Notes: generated by a model not told the origin, from the letters alone. A stretch of DNA of 64,000 bases from Torymus aiolomorphi (GCA_036365515.1 CM070874.1:247012930-247076929); one strand, 5' to 3'. Positions 20,915-35,106 are shown, counted from the stretch's first letter. A program made the numbers and translations.

Positions 20915-21120
20915 CGGTCCCGACGCGCCGCGCGCTTGCCATCTGTTTACTTCTCCCGCAGCAACCCGACAACGGCCGAGCGGCCTGACAATCACCGCTC
21001 GGTCGAACTCTTTTACTAATTAGACACAAATGAACGGAATTTTAAACTCAAAGCTACAAAACCCAAATTCTAAATTGCAACCCAAGCCCGAAGAGGAGAA
21101 GATAAACATATACGATTTAA

Positions 21121-21320
21121 CTGATAAGAATTTTTCCATCGGTCTTACAGTCTTACAAATTAAATTAAAATAATTAATATTTATAGCAGTCAGATTGCCC
21201 TTGTTTATAATCAACCCCGCAGAATCTGAAATAAAAACTTAATTAAAACCTGGAAAAAACTTTGTTCGCAAAGGACGATCTGACTGCCCCCCACCATCTA
21301 CTTAAATCGTTTGATGATAC
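21121..21320 (-). mobile_element. Solo Penelope 3' end inserted in the Maverick TIR
   Basis: A 200-bp insertion absent from the right TIR and flanked by acgatttaa at 21112-21120 and 21321-21329. Positions 21121-21297 match the 3' segment of the Penelope element at 12171-12345. The remaining end carries cttaaatcg, an inverted copy of the target, making a local palindrome with the right-hand duplication. A 5'-truncated Penelope insertion with a small inversion explains this. Confidence 0.8.
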
Positions 21321-21347
21321 ACGATTTAAGTGTTGCATATTGATGTC

Positions 21348-21427
21348 GTAGCGGTAGCCGTGGCGGCTAAGGCGCGCAGCTACTTTTGCGCTAATCTTTT
21401 GGATCCAAGTTCGATCCCCGCTCGCAT
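21348..21427 (+). repeat. tRNA-like sequence in the left Maverick TIR
   Basis: An A-box-like gtggcggctaaggcg and a B-box-like aagttcgatcccc are spaced about as in a tRNA with a long variable arm. A GCGC/GCGC arm and a T-run (ttttttttt) follow at the end. It is present in both TIRs, so it is part of the element rather than a chance host tRNA. I could not fold a convincing acceptor stem. Confidence 0.5.
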
Positions 21428-21514
21428 TTTTTTTTCTTTAACATATGTAAAATTTCTTTCATTATATTATTATTCTACACACATTTTTTTTACCACAATT
21501 TTCGATGTCTTGTA

Positions 21515-21690
21515 TAGAATTTAAATTTTACTTGTATTTAAGATATTTTTTTCCAGAAAACATGGCAAGTGAAATTTTCGTCTTTAAAAATTATTTCATT
21601 AAATGCGCTAATTTTATAAGTACTATAATATTTTGGATAACATTTGTTTAGTTAAGAATATTTTGAGAAAATTAATTCACTGAAAATTAA
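21515..21690. repeat. Direct repeat, copy 1 (inner left TIR)
   Basis: About 170 bp, nearly identical to 22331-22497 (tacttgtatttaagat, ccagaaaacatggcaagt, aaatgcgctaattttataag, ggataacatttg). Confidence 0.85.
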
Positions 21691-22330
21691 TTAATTAAAT
21701 ACATAGTTATATTTATTTTATAGTCAAAATAAGCTATATTCAATTAAAATGTATAATTTAAATCAATCACAGTCGAGATTGACTTTTCTTAAGAATGAGG
21801 AAGGATCAACAATAACTACCGTTGTGCGCGCAAATTCGATATCCGAAATATATATATTCTCATTTCCATTCTCTAATCCCTAAAACATATGTTATTTATA
21901 ATAAAAGTGAATTTCCATTAAGCATCTAACATTGTAATACAATTTGAAAAACATCTTTAATCAAAGAATAATTATAGAATACCGCTTACCTGTATATCCG
22001 AACGCACGATTTGCCACGCGAATATACGATTCGGTGACATAGAAAAAATGCGCTTGTGTTTTAATTAATTTGTTCAAGCCTCAAAGAAACTAAAATAAAA
22101 ATCCCTAGTCAAAATCCGAACGGGTTAAGATGATGAGCCTTTGCATTTATATTACACACATTTATTTCTCTAGTTGAGCATGCTTGCAAATAATTAATTA
22201 AACTTTCAATCAATTATTCAGTTTAATAAGAATTAGAATTATAATCGTCAATTAAACCTGCGTTTAATTAAAAATTAACATTCCAATCGTTAATTAAACC
22301 CACTTTAATTACGAATTAAAATTTCAATTG
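21691..22330. other. AT-rich segment between the two inner-TIR copies
   Basis: No gene seen. It contains several near-copies of aattaaac/attaaaattt. Its position suggests a segment trapped by duplication of the inner TIR. Confidence 0.4.
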
Positions 22331-22497
22331 TTATAGAATTCAAATTTTACTTGTATTTGAGATATTTTTTTCCAGAAAACATGGCAAGTAAAATTTTTGT
22401 CTTTAAAAATTATTTCATTAAATGCGCTAATTTTATAAGTACTATAATATTTTGGATAACATTTGGTTAGTTAAGAATATTTTGAGTAAATTAATTA
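22331..22497. repeat. Direct repeat, copy 2 of the inner TIR
   Basis: Repeats 21515-21690 up to ttgagtaaattaatta, where the TTAA-flanked MITE begins. Confidence 0.85.
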
Positions 22498-23008
22498 GTA
22501 GATAAGCTATGCCGCTTCTGGAGCATTTCAGGTCGTCACCTGTTGCTCCAGAAACGGCATAGGGTTTTTGGATCCCCCGTAATTGCACGAGGAGCCATAA
22601 ACCCATATCAGATCGTGACCTGCTCCAGAAACGGCATAGGGTTTTTGGGTCCCCCGTAATTACACGAGGAGCCATTAACCCATATCAGGTCGTGACCTGT
22701 TTGCTCCAGAACCGGCATAGGGTTTTGGGCCACCGTCGTGACCTGTTGCTTCAGAAACAGCATAGGGTTTTTGGGTCCCCCGTAATTGCACAAGGAACCA
22801 TTAACCCATATCACGTCGTGACCTGTTTGCTCCAGAAACGGCACAGGGTTTTGGGTCACCAGCAGTTAATAGCCAGACAATCGGCGCGGTTGGCGACATA
22901 ACAGCAGTCCGCGGCAGCCGGCTGAGCAGCGGTAGCAGTCGGCGGCGAGCGGCGGGCGGCCTGCTGCTTGTCAGCCTGCAGCACTCCGCCAGCCATTCTT
23001 ATCTACTA
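22495..23008. mobile_element. TTAA-flanked MITE, 514 bp, with internal tandem repeats
   Basis: TTAA lies on both sides (22491-22494, 23009-23012). The ends ttagtagataag and cttatctacta are inverted. Inside, three to four units of about 110 bp (ctccagaaacggcatagggt, cccccgtaattgcacgagga, aacccatatcaggtcgtgac) run from 22530 to 22860, then a GC-rich cggc-repeat stretch to 22990. A second copy of the left end is at 6981. Confidence 0.65.
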
Positions 23009-23012
23009 TTAA

Positions 23013-24046
23013 ATATTTAGAACTTTTTATAACGCTTTTGCTCGGGCAAAGAACAGGTGTTTGTAGAAAATTTTTGCGAACATTTTTTCCACTGCGACTT
23101 TTTTGTATCGTTTTGTATCAGTTGTTGCTGCTCAGGAGCAACGGTCGAGCTTCTTTGACACTTTATTAGGGAATGAACACTTCTAAAGACCTCAGCATGC
23201 TTATATAACCAGTGCCTCGACTGACTGCTTGCAAGATCACCGGAGCCACCTAGTGGTCAGCTAGGAAACTATTAACAAATTTGAAGGGGGATAGGAGCCC
23301 CACCTCGCTCCTATCCTGTGAGGTTCTACCTGTCCTTCAACCCCTCCATTACCCTTCAAATTTTATTCTTCAATTGGAAGCGGCTCTTTGAAGAGACAGT
23401 TGTTCACTATTGTCCGTTAGAGAGAGTAATTTCTTTAAGACGAAGTCGTTCCCTGGCTGTTTGAAGCCTTGCATATCCACCACATACTCGATCTCACTGG
23501 AATCTTTTATAACCCTTTGTCTCGGGTAGATTATGTGTATTAGATGAATATTTTTGTGAGTATTCTTTCCAATTTGAATTAGTATTCTCGTTCTTCTTAC
23601 TATCTAAACTAGGGGGAAGTTGTACTACGTTGAGACCCATTTCACTCTTGATGTGGGAGTAGAATGAGCTCCCCATACTCGAGACCTCATTTTATACCCC
23701 CTCCATCATCTATCGCGAGCCGCCGCCACCGCAACGAGCTGTGATTGGTTCCCCAACCGGTAGCAACGAAAGGAGCCCCACCTCGCTCCTAACCTGTGAG
23801 GTCCTACCTGTCTCTCAACCCCTCCATTACCCTTCAAATTTTATTCTTCAATGTCTCCCCACTCCATAACGTCTTCCCATGTTGGGATCCTTGAGGTAAA
23901 ATTGCTTCATGCGCTATACGTTGTATAGGGCACAAGTAGTTTTGCTCTCCATTATGGTTAGTACATATAGTAACTGATTTTGGATAGTTGAAAGATTGAT
24001 AGTTTATTTCACTGATATCGGTAATATTAAAATTAAAACGCTCTAA
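23013..24046. repeat. Tandem duplication of a Maverick gene fragment and flank
   Basis: Two copies about 482 bp apart. One pair is 23025-23110 and 23505-23572 (ttttataac.cttt.ctcggg). The other is 23289-23380 and 23772-23855 (ggagccccacctcgctcct through tttattcttcaat). Minus-strand 23502-23427 encodes a piece close to residues 15-35 of the protein at 24047-24391 (DMQGFK-PGNDF pattern). An open frame at 23676-23494 has no recognised domain. The region therefore holds broken paralogues of the next gene. Confidence 0.65.
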
Positions 24047-24391
24047 TCACAACTTTTTTATTTCACCAATCACAAAAATTCTATTAATATCTTTGAATGC
24101 ATCTTGAAGAATTTTTCCAATTTCAGTATAATCATAATCACCGTCATTCCACGATAGTCCATGATAGCAAAGTTCTAACCACAAATTTTCACGTTTGTAC
24201 TTGTCTGTTAGTCTTCGCCAAGGAAATGGTGGTTTGAAGAGGTGCACTACTAGCTCATCGCCATCGTTGAGAGACATGAAAGCCAACTCTTTCAGAATGA
24301 AATCATTGCCAGGCTTTTTAAAGCCCTGCATATCCACTGCGTAGTCAATGGCGTCGAATTCCAAATGACACGGAACTGAAGGCTCGCTCAC
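24047..24391 (-). CDS. Maverick-associated protein, function unknown
   Basis: An open frame of 114 aa starting at ATG 24391. Conserved-looking stretches are AVDMQGFKKPGNDFILKELA near the N-terminus, a PPFPWRRLTDKYKRENLWLE block and CYHGLSWNDGDYDY, with a hydrophobic IFVIGEIKK end. I have the impression of a family found in insect Mavericks and other elements, but cannot name an activity. An RNase-H-like fold would be a guess. It lies just downstream of the capsid gene on the same strand. A fragment of a related gene lies 0.6 kb away. It may be truncated at the C-terminus. Confidence 0.5.
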   Translation of the reverse strand: MSEPSVPCHLEFDAIDYAVDMQGFKKPGNDFILKELAFMSLNDGDELVVHLFKPPFPWRRLTDKYKRENLWLELCYHGLSWNDGDYDYTEIGKILQDAFKDINRIFVIGEIKKL

Positions 24392-24403
24392 CTTATATAC
24401 TCC

Positions 24404-25624
24404 TTAAAGTTTCTGCACATCGCCGCTTACGGGACTATATTGAACTATGCGATCGTGCAAGATCAAACAATAGGCTGAAGTTCCAGCAGGAAAATTCTTC
24501 TTTGCTTCAAAATCCAGACGAATGTCTACAGGAGCGCTTTTTAAGGACTCGTTTTGTTTTGAGCAGTCTATTACTATCAGAGGTATGTAAATGAGATATT
24601 GCGACTTTTTCAACATAGGTTCTGGATCTTTGTCGTAGTAAGAATTTTGAAAATTAGCGTACATATCGTAGAGCATGGCAAATTGATTACGATTCACATC
24701 GAGGTTAAGATTACCATACGTATATGACTGAGAATTGAGAAAGAGTTTTACATATGTAAAATTGCAATGATCAAACTGGCTAGCATTTGCAGCTCTTCGA
24801 TCTTTTCGATTAGTTTGAAAACCTAAAAAAAAAGTTGATTTGACGTTTTAACAGTCCATACTTGCCTCGATGTAATCGGCAGCAGTAGGTACTCGTACAA
24901 TTCCCACGTGCGAAAACTCATGGCAATGGGGCGATCTTTCCCCACGAAATCGAGTAAGCGAATTTTACTACTGTTAGATGCAACTACATATGGCATTAGC
25001 CATTCGATTCTAGATAATTCAATATTAAAGTCCTCGTAACCCTCTGCATTGTCTACTCTTATAGTTGTTTGTTTAACAGAGTTTAAGTCGTTTCTCGATC
25101 TCATGAGAATGAGTTCATGCTTTGCGTTTACTACAATTTTACGATAGTCCTCGGCAAAGCCAAAAATTAGGCTCAATGGAATCGATACATTAAAGTAACC
25201 AGCATCATCGATTATGTTTTGTGTTTCTTCTACATCGATCTAGCCCGCATTTTCAATGATAAAACTCTGAGTCGGATTGAGTGACACCCAGCCTTTCATG
25301 AGAGTAGTTAAACCAACATTTTTACATTTGTCTATCTCAATGGCGTTCAACTTATATCTGATTTCTTCAAACAAATGACAAATCGCATTATTCACAAGTT
25401 TTGTATTTGTAGTGGGAGTATTATTAGTTTTAACCAATCGCCCGCATACATGTAACGGACTCACTGCGGGATGGTAAGAGACATAAATCTTGACGTTGAA
25501 TAGATATGCGTATTTTATCACTGTTATTGAATGATGCTGTATACGGTTGGTGAGCATGAACCTCGTAGTGCGCTACGGATTTATCGAAAGTTACAGGTGT
25601 TTGTATGCTTAGAATTTCTTCCAT
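24404..25624 (-). pseudogene. Polinton major capsid protein, broken
   Basis: This is the double-jelly-roll major capsid protein that forms the virion shell in Polintons. The N-terminal piece (25624-25430) has FDKSVAHYEVHAHQPY and RISIQRQDLCLLPS. The next frame (25557-25240) has LVNNAICHLFEEIRYKLNAI, CKNVGLTTLMKGWVSLNP and stops after FIIENAG. The middle piece (25176-24823) and C-terminal piece (24697-24404, with YIPLIVIDCSKQNESLKSAP and LILHDRIVQYSPVSGDVQKL) follow. Frame changes near 25480, 25200 and 24800 break it, so no full capsid can be made. The order is the usual one: capsid next to penton. Confidence 0.75.
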
Positions 25625-25800
25625 TTCGTTGAAAGCAGCAAAAGATGATGCAAGTTATTTTCCACCAAGTACTACTTTTAAGCCTAGACTTTTTAGTTTT
25701 TGTATGCTCTGATGTGTTAGCGCCTTCGCAGTTCGTTGATGACTAATGCGTTGTGGGCATATTTCTCTACTTATATAGTTTTTGTTGTAAACGATTCCCA

Positions 25801-26512
25801 TTATGATTGTCGAATATGCAATCTTATAGTTATAAAATCTCCGCGGAAATTTACTAAATCCCAGTCTTGATCGACGATGCGTACTTGTAAATGATCTAAA
25901 TGCCTTACGGCAATCAGAAGGTAAATGACGTGCGAGGGAACTTCGATGATTTTATAACCCAGTGGCACAGCAGGAAAAAATCTGCGTATCGTGTGTACTT
26001 TTTTATCGTTTATGTATGCTCCCGAAGTGATATTACACTCGACTCTCAAAGTGTTGATTTTGAGAATTGTAACAGGTAAGTCAGAATTATGAACAACGTT
26101 CGGTTCGAGAACACGTCTGCTGAAACCGACTAGACGACTGAAGAGAGTAGACGACTGAACCCAGTAGAGAATTTTCGGGTTGAAAATCTATAGGTAGGCT
26201 ACATTTACTTTATTGTACAGCGAAGAGTATTATTATTTGGCTTTAAATTGAAAGTAATGTCGTTGTGCGCTAATTTTTTACGAAGGAATTTATCAATATC
26301 CTCAATTTCGTAATTTCCTACTGGTAAAGTTAAAACGTTTTCACCTACGTATAACTTATTATTGTTATTGTATTGGGGATTGAATTAAATGTTAAAAGTT
26401 CTACAAATCCTAAAACGTAATTTTTGTTTGGCGATAGCTCGATTGGTGGAAAATACTGGGCTTCTAGTGTAGAAGACGTACCTGAAAGTGTCAAAGATAA
26501 TGAATCTTCCAT
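25801..26512 (-). pseudogene. Polinton minor capsid (penton-like) protein, broken
   Basis: The start at about 26512 reads MEDSLSLTLSGTSS. NKNYVLGFVELLTFNSIP and VGENVLTLPVGNYEIEDIDK follow. A degenerate middle with stops lies at about 26060-26200. The open C-terminal piece (26049-25801) has MRVECNITSGAYIND, VIYLLIAVRHLDHLQVRIVD and FITIRLHI. This pattern (VGxYEIEDI..., RVECNI, VRIVDQD) is what I know from insect Polinton penton proteins, single-jelly-roll vertices of the capsid. The neighbouring capsid gene on the same strand supports the call. The 25625-25800 spacer shows nothing firm. Confidence 0.65.
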
Positions 26513-26717
26513 GACAGCTTAAATCAGAATGACCCAATGCTTCCCCATAGACCTGCACAAGAATTTTAGACAGAGGTGACCACAATTGTATGTGTCAAAA
26601 TCTTGATATCTTTCATGATTATATTTAACTTCATCAACCCCGAGATATAATATTAAATCTAAGGGTGGTCGGAGAGCACCAAAACTATCGAAATATACAA
26701 CATTTTTGCCTCTTTTT

Positions 26718-27158
26718 CTATATGCAACCCATTCTCAATTTAGATTCTTTAGCAATATTATGCGTTCTCTTTTTACTTCTCTTCTTCAAACTCATGCCAA
26801 ATCTAGATTTTAATTTCATAGTATTAGTTACCGCGTATGCAGCAGCTTTTTCACCAAAACCCGTGTCTTTTGATTTAACGCGATTCCAAGCTTTTTCAGC
26901 TAAAGTTTTATCCGCGGCGCTCCTCGCTTGAACGTTTTCACGATTTCTAGAGTAAGCTATATCGTGCTCTTTACAAGCAGCATCTAGGGGATTAATTCCA
27001 AGATCTCCTCGAGCTAAACGTTTTGTCAACTTAGTGCCTGGGCCGCAGTACTGATAACCAGGTATGTGAAGCTCAAATGGAAGTTTCTTGGTAATTTTAT
27101 TAACTAAACCGCGTCCGCATTTGTGAATGATCATCACTCTTCGAGAGTCAACGGGCAA
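26718..27158 (-). CDS. Phospholipase-A2-like Maverick protein, apparently intact frame
   Basis: An uninterrupted 146-aa frame from ATG 27158. Residues 30-60 hold a calcium-loop-like YQYCGPGTKL followed by DAACKEHDIAYS, the catalytic His-Asp pattern of PLA2 domains such as those in parvovirus capsid N-termini, where they help the particle cross membranes. The rest is Lys/Arg-rich (SLKKRSKKRT near the C-terminus), as in a minor virion protein. Similar PLA2-like genes occur in arthropod Mavericks. It stands head-to-head with the ATPase gene, with only 57 bp between the two starts, which implies a shared bidirectional promoter. Unlike its neighbours it shows no stop or frameshift. Confidence 0.75.
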   Translation of the reverse strand: MPVDSRRVMIIHKCGRGLVNKITKKLPFELHIPGYQYCGPGTKLTKRLARGDLGINPLDAACKEHDIAYSRNRENVQARSAADKTLAEKAWNRVKSKDTGFGEKAAAYAVTNTMKLKSRFGMSLKKRSKKRTHNIAKESKLRMGCI

Positions 27159-27214
27159 CTGATGGTGGAAGCTATATAAGACAGCTATTTATACTCATTG
27201 CAATCAGTCGTGAT

Positions 27215-27936
27215 TTGCTTGTCAGAGTAAAGATCATGAACTTTAAAGAGCAAACGGTAAAGCTGCCAATAGAAAATTTTGACGTGCTCGTAGAACATGA
27301 TAAAAGAGCAAAGCGGCACGGTGATCTACTTCCTGATAGTATACGAGCCGTCTTCTGCGGTCCGTCAAACTGTGGAAAAACAAATAGTCTACTTGCTCTC
27401 ATAACGCATCCTAATGACGTTAGATTTGAAAACGTATACGTATACTCAAAGTCTCTCAATCAACCAAATATAAATTTTTAAATGAAATCTTAGAACCTAT
27501 AGGTGTACAATATTTTCCGTTCAGCGAGCACAATTCAGTTGTCGATCCTGATGAAGCGCTTCCAAACACTATCATAATATTTGACGATATTGCTTGCGAA
27601 AAACAGGATAATGTTAGAGCCTTCTTTTGCATGGGCAGACATAAAAAGGTTAATTGTTTTTATCTATGCCAAACTTATGCTCACGTTCCAAAACGTCTTG
27701 TCAGAGATAATGTAAACTTACTTGCCATTTTTAGACAAGATGAAGTGAATCTAAAGCATATATATAACGATCACGTAAATACCGATATGACTTATATACA
27801 TTTTAAAGAATTGTGCTCTAAGTGTTGGAGAGATGATACGCATGGTTTTATAGTCATCGATAAAGATAGAGGAATAAATGATGGCAGATTTCGCAAGGGC
27901 TTTGATAATTTTGCTATAAATATAGCATGCACATAG
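27215..27936 (+). pseudogene. Polinton packaging ATPase (A32/FtsK-like), frameshifted
   Basis: The virion DNA-packaging ATPase of the HerA/FtsK superfamily. The first piece (27215-27481) carries AVFCGPSNCGKTNSLLALI, the Walker A loop. A frame change at about 27480 leads to NTIIIFDDIACEKQDNVRA (Walker B) and FFCMGRHKKVNCFYLCQTYA in the next frame, then to MTYIHFKELCSKCW and a DRGINDGRFRKGFDNF end. Apart from the single frameshift the protein looks complete (about 240 aa). It diverges from the PLA2-like gene. Confidence 0.85.
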
Positions 27937-27974
27937 GTAATAATCAGCAGTTTCAGACTGAACGTTGAAACGAC

Positions 27975-28858
27975 ATGGCTGACTTTCAACGAGAAAAAAA
28001 AGTGCTTCGTCAACTTGTTAAGGCACGAGATGCGATTAAACGCAAATATAGAATATTAAAATTTGGAAAAGATAATGTCTAAAAGATTTTAAGTGAAACT
28101 TTCAAACCAATAGTAAAAATCCGCTTCAAAAACTTGTAACTCAGAAAAATATTGAACAAAGTAGCGTTGAACATAAAGCAGTCGAACAAAGTAGCGTCAA
28201 ACAGAATGAGAGTGATGAGTTCGATGATACTTTACAGAATGCTCACGAGACATCTTTCGAAACAACAACTAGCGATATCGAAGATGACTCTGATTTATAC
28301 GTCAAGGCCCTAAAGCTCAATCAGTACCAGTATCTAGACAAAATTTATGGAGTACGAAACGAAAATGGTAAATTTTTTATTGGTAATTTACCGATTAGCT
28401 TCTATAATAATAAAATTAAAATTAATGGAGTAGCATACTCGAAAATTATAAGATTACTCGAGTTACTCATAGCGAAACAACCAAATAAAAATAATATAAG
28501 TTCAGATGATTTAAAAAAATATCGCAAAATTTTAGTACTATCGTCTGCTCATAAAAAGCAGTATAACAAAAACGAAAGGATTCGTGTTCATAATAGTAAT
28601 AAATTTAATAATATTATTGCTCCAATGTTCGATATTACCTCAAAAACAATTACCGGATCGATTAAAGATGGCTCACTACCTCGTTATAAAATTGCAAAAA
28701 AGCGTACTGCTTTCGACTATGTGTACTGGGACGATCCAAACGAGCTCGTTGTTCGTCTTCACTTACTAGTAGCTGAAAGATCTGCCGGAAATCCAAGTCA
28801 TGTAAACGAGATACACTCTATAATCGAGGAATTGCGTGAAGCAGACTATATGTACTGA
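27975..28858 (+). pseudogene. Maverick conserved protein of unknown function, broken
   Basis: The ATG at 27975 opens a Lys/Arg-rich coiled-coil-like start (QREKKVLRQLVKARDAIKRK). It stops near 28080, shifts frame near 28125, then runs to 28858. Landmarks are YQYLDKIYGVRNENGKFFIG, KKQYNKNERIRVHNSNKF, FDYVYWDDPNELVVRLHLLV and NEIHSIIEELREADYMY at the C-terminus. The YWDDPNELV-RL-LL-A---AGN--H-NEI pattern is one I associate with insect Mavericks. No enzymatic motif is seen. Its place between the ATPase and integrase suggests a virion or DNA-associated role. Confidence 0.6.
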
Positions 28859-28888
28859 GTGCACACGAATATATGAATCATTCTTAAA

Positions 28889-29242
28889 ATGGACGTTGAC
28901 ATGTTCGAACGTAACCTTGGAAAAACCGAAGGTAGTTGAGGACCGCCGGGTGTTGGCTTTAAAGTCACATCTGATGGCCACTACGACATGGAAAATAAAA
29001 AAATATGCAATGCTGCCGAACCTCAACAGCCGAGCAATGTTGTAAATTTAGAGACTCTAAGAAACATTATTCAAATGGTAATTCGAGGAATGATTGATAT
29101 AACTATAAGACTTAGAACTAGTCTGGATGATTTGGATGTAATAGTTGATAAGCATAGAGATGAACTCGATGTCCTGATATATCAAATAAAAACTGACATT
29201 TTAACTATAAAAGAGGCTATGGCGCAGCTAATCAATCATTAA
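28889..29242 (+). pseudogene. Maverick fibre-like small protein, one nonsense codon
   Basis: From ATG 28889 (MDVDMFERNLGKTEGS) there is a TGA at about 28937. The frame then continues through GPPGVGFKVTSDGHYDMENK and into EPQQPSNVVNLETLRNIIQ and a helical end. GPPG, a G-F-K-x-T-x-D-G-x-Y-D segment and a P-x-x-x-V-N-L-x-x-L-R segment resemble the knob/foot parts of tail- or fibre-type proteins in Mavericks. This is my recollection of the family and not a proven function. The part after 28988 has its own ATG and stays open for 84 aa. Confidence 0.5.
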
Positions 29243-29252
29243 TTCCACAAAC

Positions 29253-30165
29253 ATGGAACACGAAAGACTAGTTGAAGAACTGCACAAACCTGCAAGGCGC
29301 AACTATTCACGTCGAAACTTTGATGTACGTGGTTTGGACGAAACTTGGCAAGCAGATCTCATCGAAATGATTCCTTACGCTCGCGACAATAAGGGCTACA
29401 GACATCTGCTCACAATAATAGACATTTTCTCAAAATATGCATGGGCTATTCCTGTAAAGAGAACAACAGGCAAAGATGTCTCAGAAGCTACGAAATCTGT
29501 GCTGGTTAAAGGCAGAGTGCCGAAAAATCTCCATACTGACAGAGGGAAAGAATTTTATAACACAGATTTTCAAAAACTTATGAATACATATAAAATTAAA
29601 TTGTACTCAACCTATAGAAATCTAAAATCAGCGATATATGAACGCTTCAATCGCACGCTAAAAAGTGCTATGTGGAAAAAATTCAGTTTGCGCGGCAGCT
29701 ACAAGTGGCTAAATATTTTACCTGATTTACTTACCGCATACAATAATCGTAAACATCGTACTATCGGTGTAAAACCTAAAGATGTAACAACTAGCAACGA
29801 CGCAGATATACTGCGGAAATTGACTCGTAAAATCTAAGAAGATTAAGCCACAATTTAAAATTGATGACAAAGTCCGAGTGAGCAAGGCTAAAGCAGTATT
29901 TGACAAAAGATATACTCCAAATTGGTCTACAGAGATATTAACAATTGTACGTATAGCAGCTACAAATCCTACGACTTACCATCTGAAGGACTACCAAGAT
30001 CAGCCAGTCTCAGGCGGCTTCTACAAGCAAGAACTACTCAAAGCCAAGTATCCAGATATTTATCTTGTAGAAAAAGTAATTAAGAAAAAAGGAAGTAAAA
30101 TTTTTGTAAAATGGCTTGGCTTTGATAATTCACATAATAGTTGGATTGAAAAAAAAGATATGTAA
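29253..30165 (+). pseudogene. Maverick integrase with chromodomain, frameshifted
   Basis: A retroviral-type rve integrase that inserts the element's DNA. The core runs from MEHERLVEELHKPARRNY. The catalytic triad is readable as ETWQADLIEM (Asp), LHTDRGKEFYN (Asp) and IYERFNRTLKSAM (Glu). The frame stops at 29837. After a frameshift the C-terminal part (29878-30165) carries a chromodomain-like VEKVIKKKGSKIFVKWLGF and HNSWIEKKDM. An intact element would make one protein of about 300 aa. The intact triad suggests modest age. Confidence 0.85.
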
Positions 30166-30461
30166 TCACGCAAATGTAATAATATGGAATTTTTTAAATA
30201 AAAACAATTTTTAAAGTTAAACAAAGAGTTTGTCTATTAATAAATTAAAAAAATTATATACATTGATTCTTAACTGTATATTTTTCGCAATACTTAAACA
30301 ATATTTTCGCAATACTTAAATATTTTACAATATATATTTTTTCGCAAATATATTTCGCAACACTTAAACATTAACTACATATATATTTCCGCAGTACTTA
30401 AAATTATTTTCCGCTAAATTCTACACTCGAGTCGCCGTTGTATATCATAAATAGTTCGTAC
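30166..30461. repeat. AT-rich spacer with ttcgcaatacttaaa repeats
   Basis: At 30283-30400 the unit ttcgcaatacttaaa(ca) and variants occur about five times at 20-35-bp spacing. It lies between the convergent ends of the integrase gene and the minus-strand gene at 30462, where transcription should end. Confidence 0.65.
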
Positions 30462-30701
30462 TTATTCGCTGCGTCCTGGAGATATGAAGAACTGTTCATC
30501 TTGTTGAAGAGCATCTGATACCCTCTTCGGCATAAATACCTCGAACTCACTCTCCAGTTCACCTACAACTTTTTGTCCAAATTTTGTAGCCACAGCCTTC
30601 AAACTTGTGATAATGTAGCGCTGGCCCTTGGTCAGATCGACCAACCTCTTTGTAGGAAGGAATCCTCCACGGGCAATCGCATTTAATTTTGAAAAATCCA
30701 T
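30462..30701 (-). CDS. Small Maverick protein, function unknown
   Basis: A complete 79-aa frame from ATG 30701. It begins MDFSKLNAIARGGFLPTKRL and has a beta-rich middle, QRYIITSLKAVATKFGQKVV, then ELESEFEVFMPKRVSDAL. The I-T-S-L-K-x-V-x-T-K-F-G pattern resembles small proteins repeatedly seen beside insect Maverick polymerase genes, possibly single-strand DNA-binding, but I cannot prove this. No stop or frameshift is seen. The 30702-31139 stretch upstream holds the polymerase 3' flank and no firm gene. Confidence 0.5.
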   Translation of the reverse strand: MDFSKLNAIARGGFLPTKRLVDLTKGQRYIITSLKAVATKFGQKVVGELESEFEVFMPKRVSDALQQDEQFFISPGRSE

Positions 30702-31139
30702 CTGTAACAGAAAGTTTGTAAATGATTAGTTTTTTAAAAGTAGAAGAAAACGAAAAAATTACTTAAAAAAAAATACCAACCTTAGATTTCTCTCAGTTTC
30801 TTACTACTTCCAGTAGATGACTTGCAAGGACTTTTCAAGACGAGGAGCGACGCTGCAGAAAGCGGCTCCGGAACAGCGAGAAGCGGCTGTGAGAGAGCAG
30901 GAAGTGGCTGCGGATCTGTAAATATCTGCTACCAGACTGTAGGAGGCGAGGCTGAGATCTGCTGGTACTGCTGCTGCTGAAGAGGGTGACTTAAACAGTC
31001 GACTGTTCAAATGAGATCCTGCTCCAGCACCGCCTCATTATATAGGAGCTCTTCTGCGGTGTTCGGCGGCTCGCGTTCCCCCTCTCCAACAGCTTCATTC
31101 TCATTGGCTCGCTGTTCCACCACCACTCCTGCTCTGTAG

Positions 31140-35106
<3,967 letters not shown>

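Larger units (their letters stand above)
20601..21629 (+). repeat. Maverick left terminal inverted repeat
   Basis: It matches the reverse complement of 35162-35891 from ATCAGAGACGAATAGAG inwards to agtactataat. It is 1029 bp long, and two insertions with their duplications (81+8 bp and 200+9 bp) account for the excess: removing them leaves 731 bp against 730 bp on the right. The inner part is also repeated at 22331-22497. Confidence 0.9.

Noticed and set aside
21348..21427. A functional tRNA gene
   Set aside because: Box-like motifs are present but no good cloverleaf or acceptor stem could be drawn; the sequence is part of the TIR.
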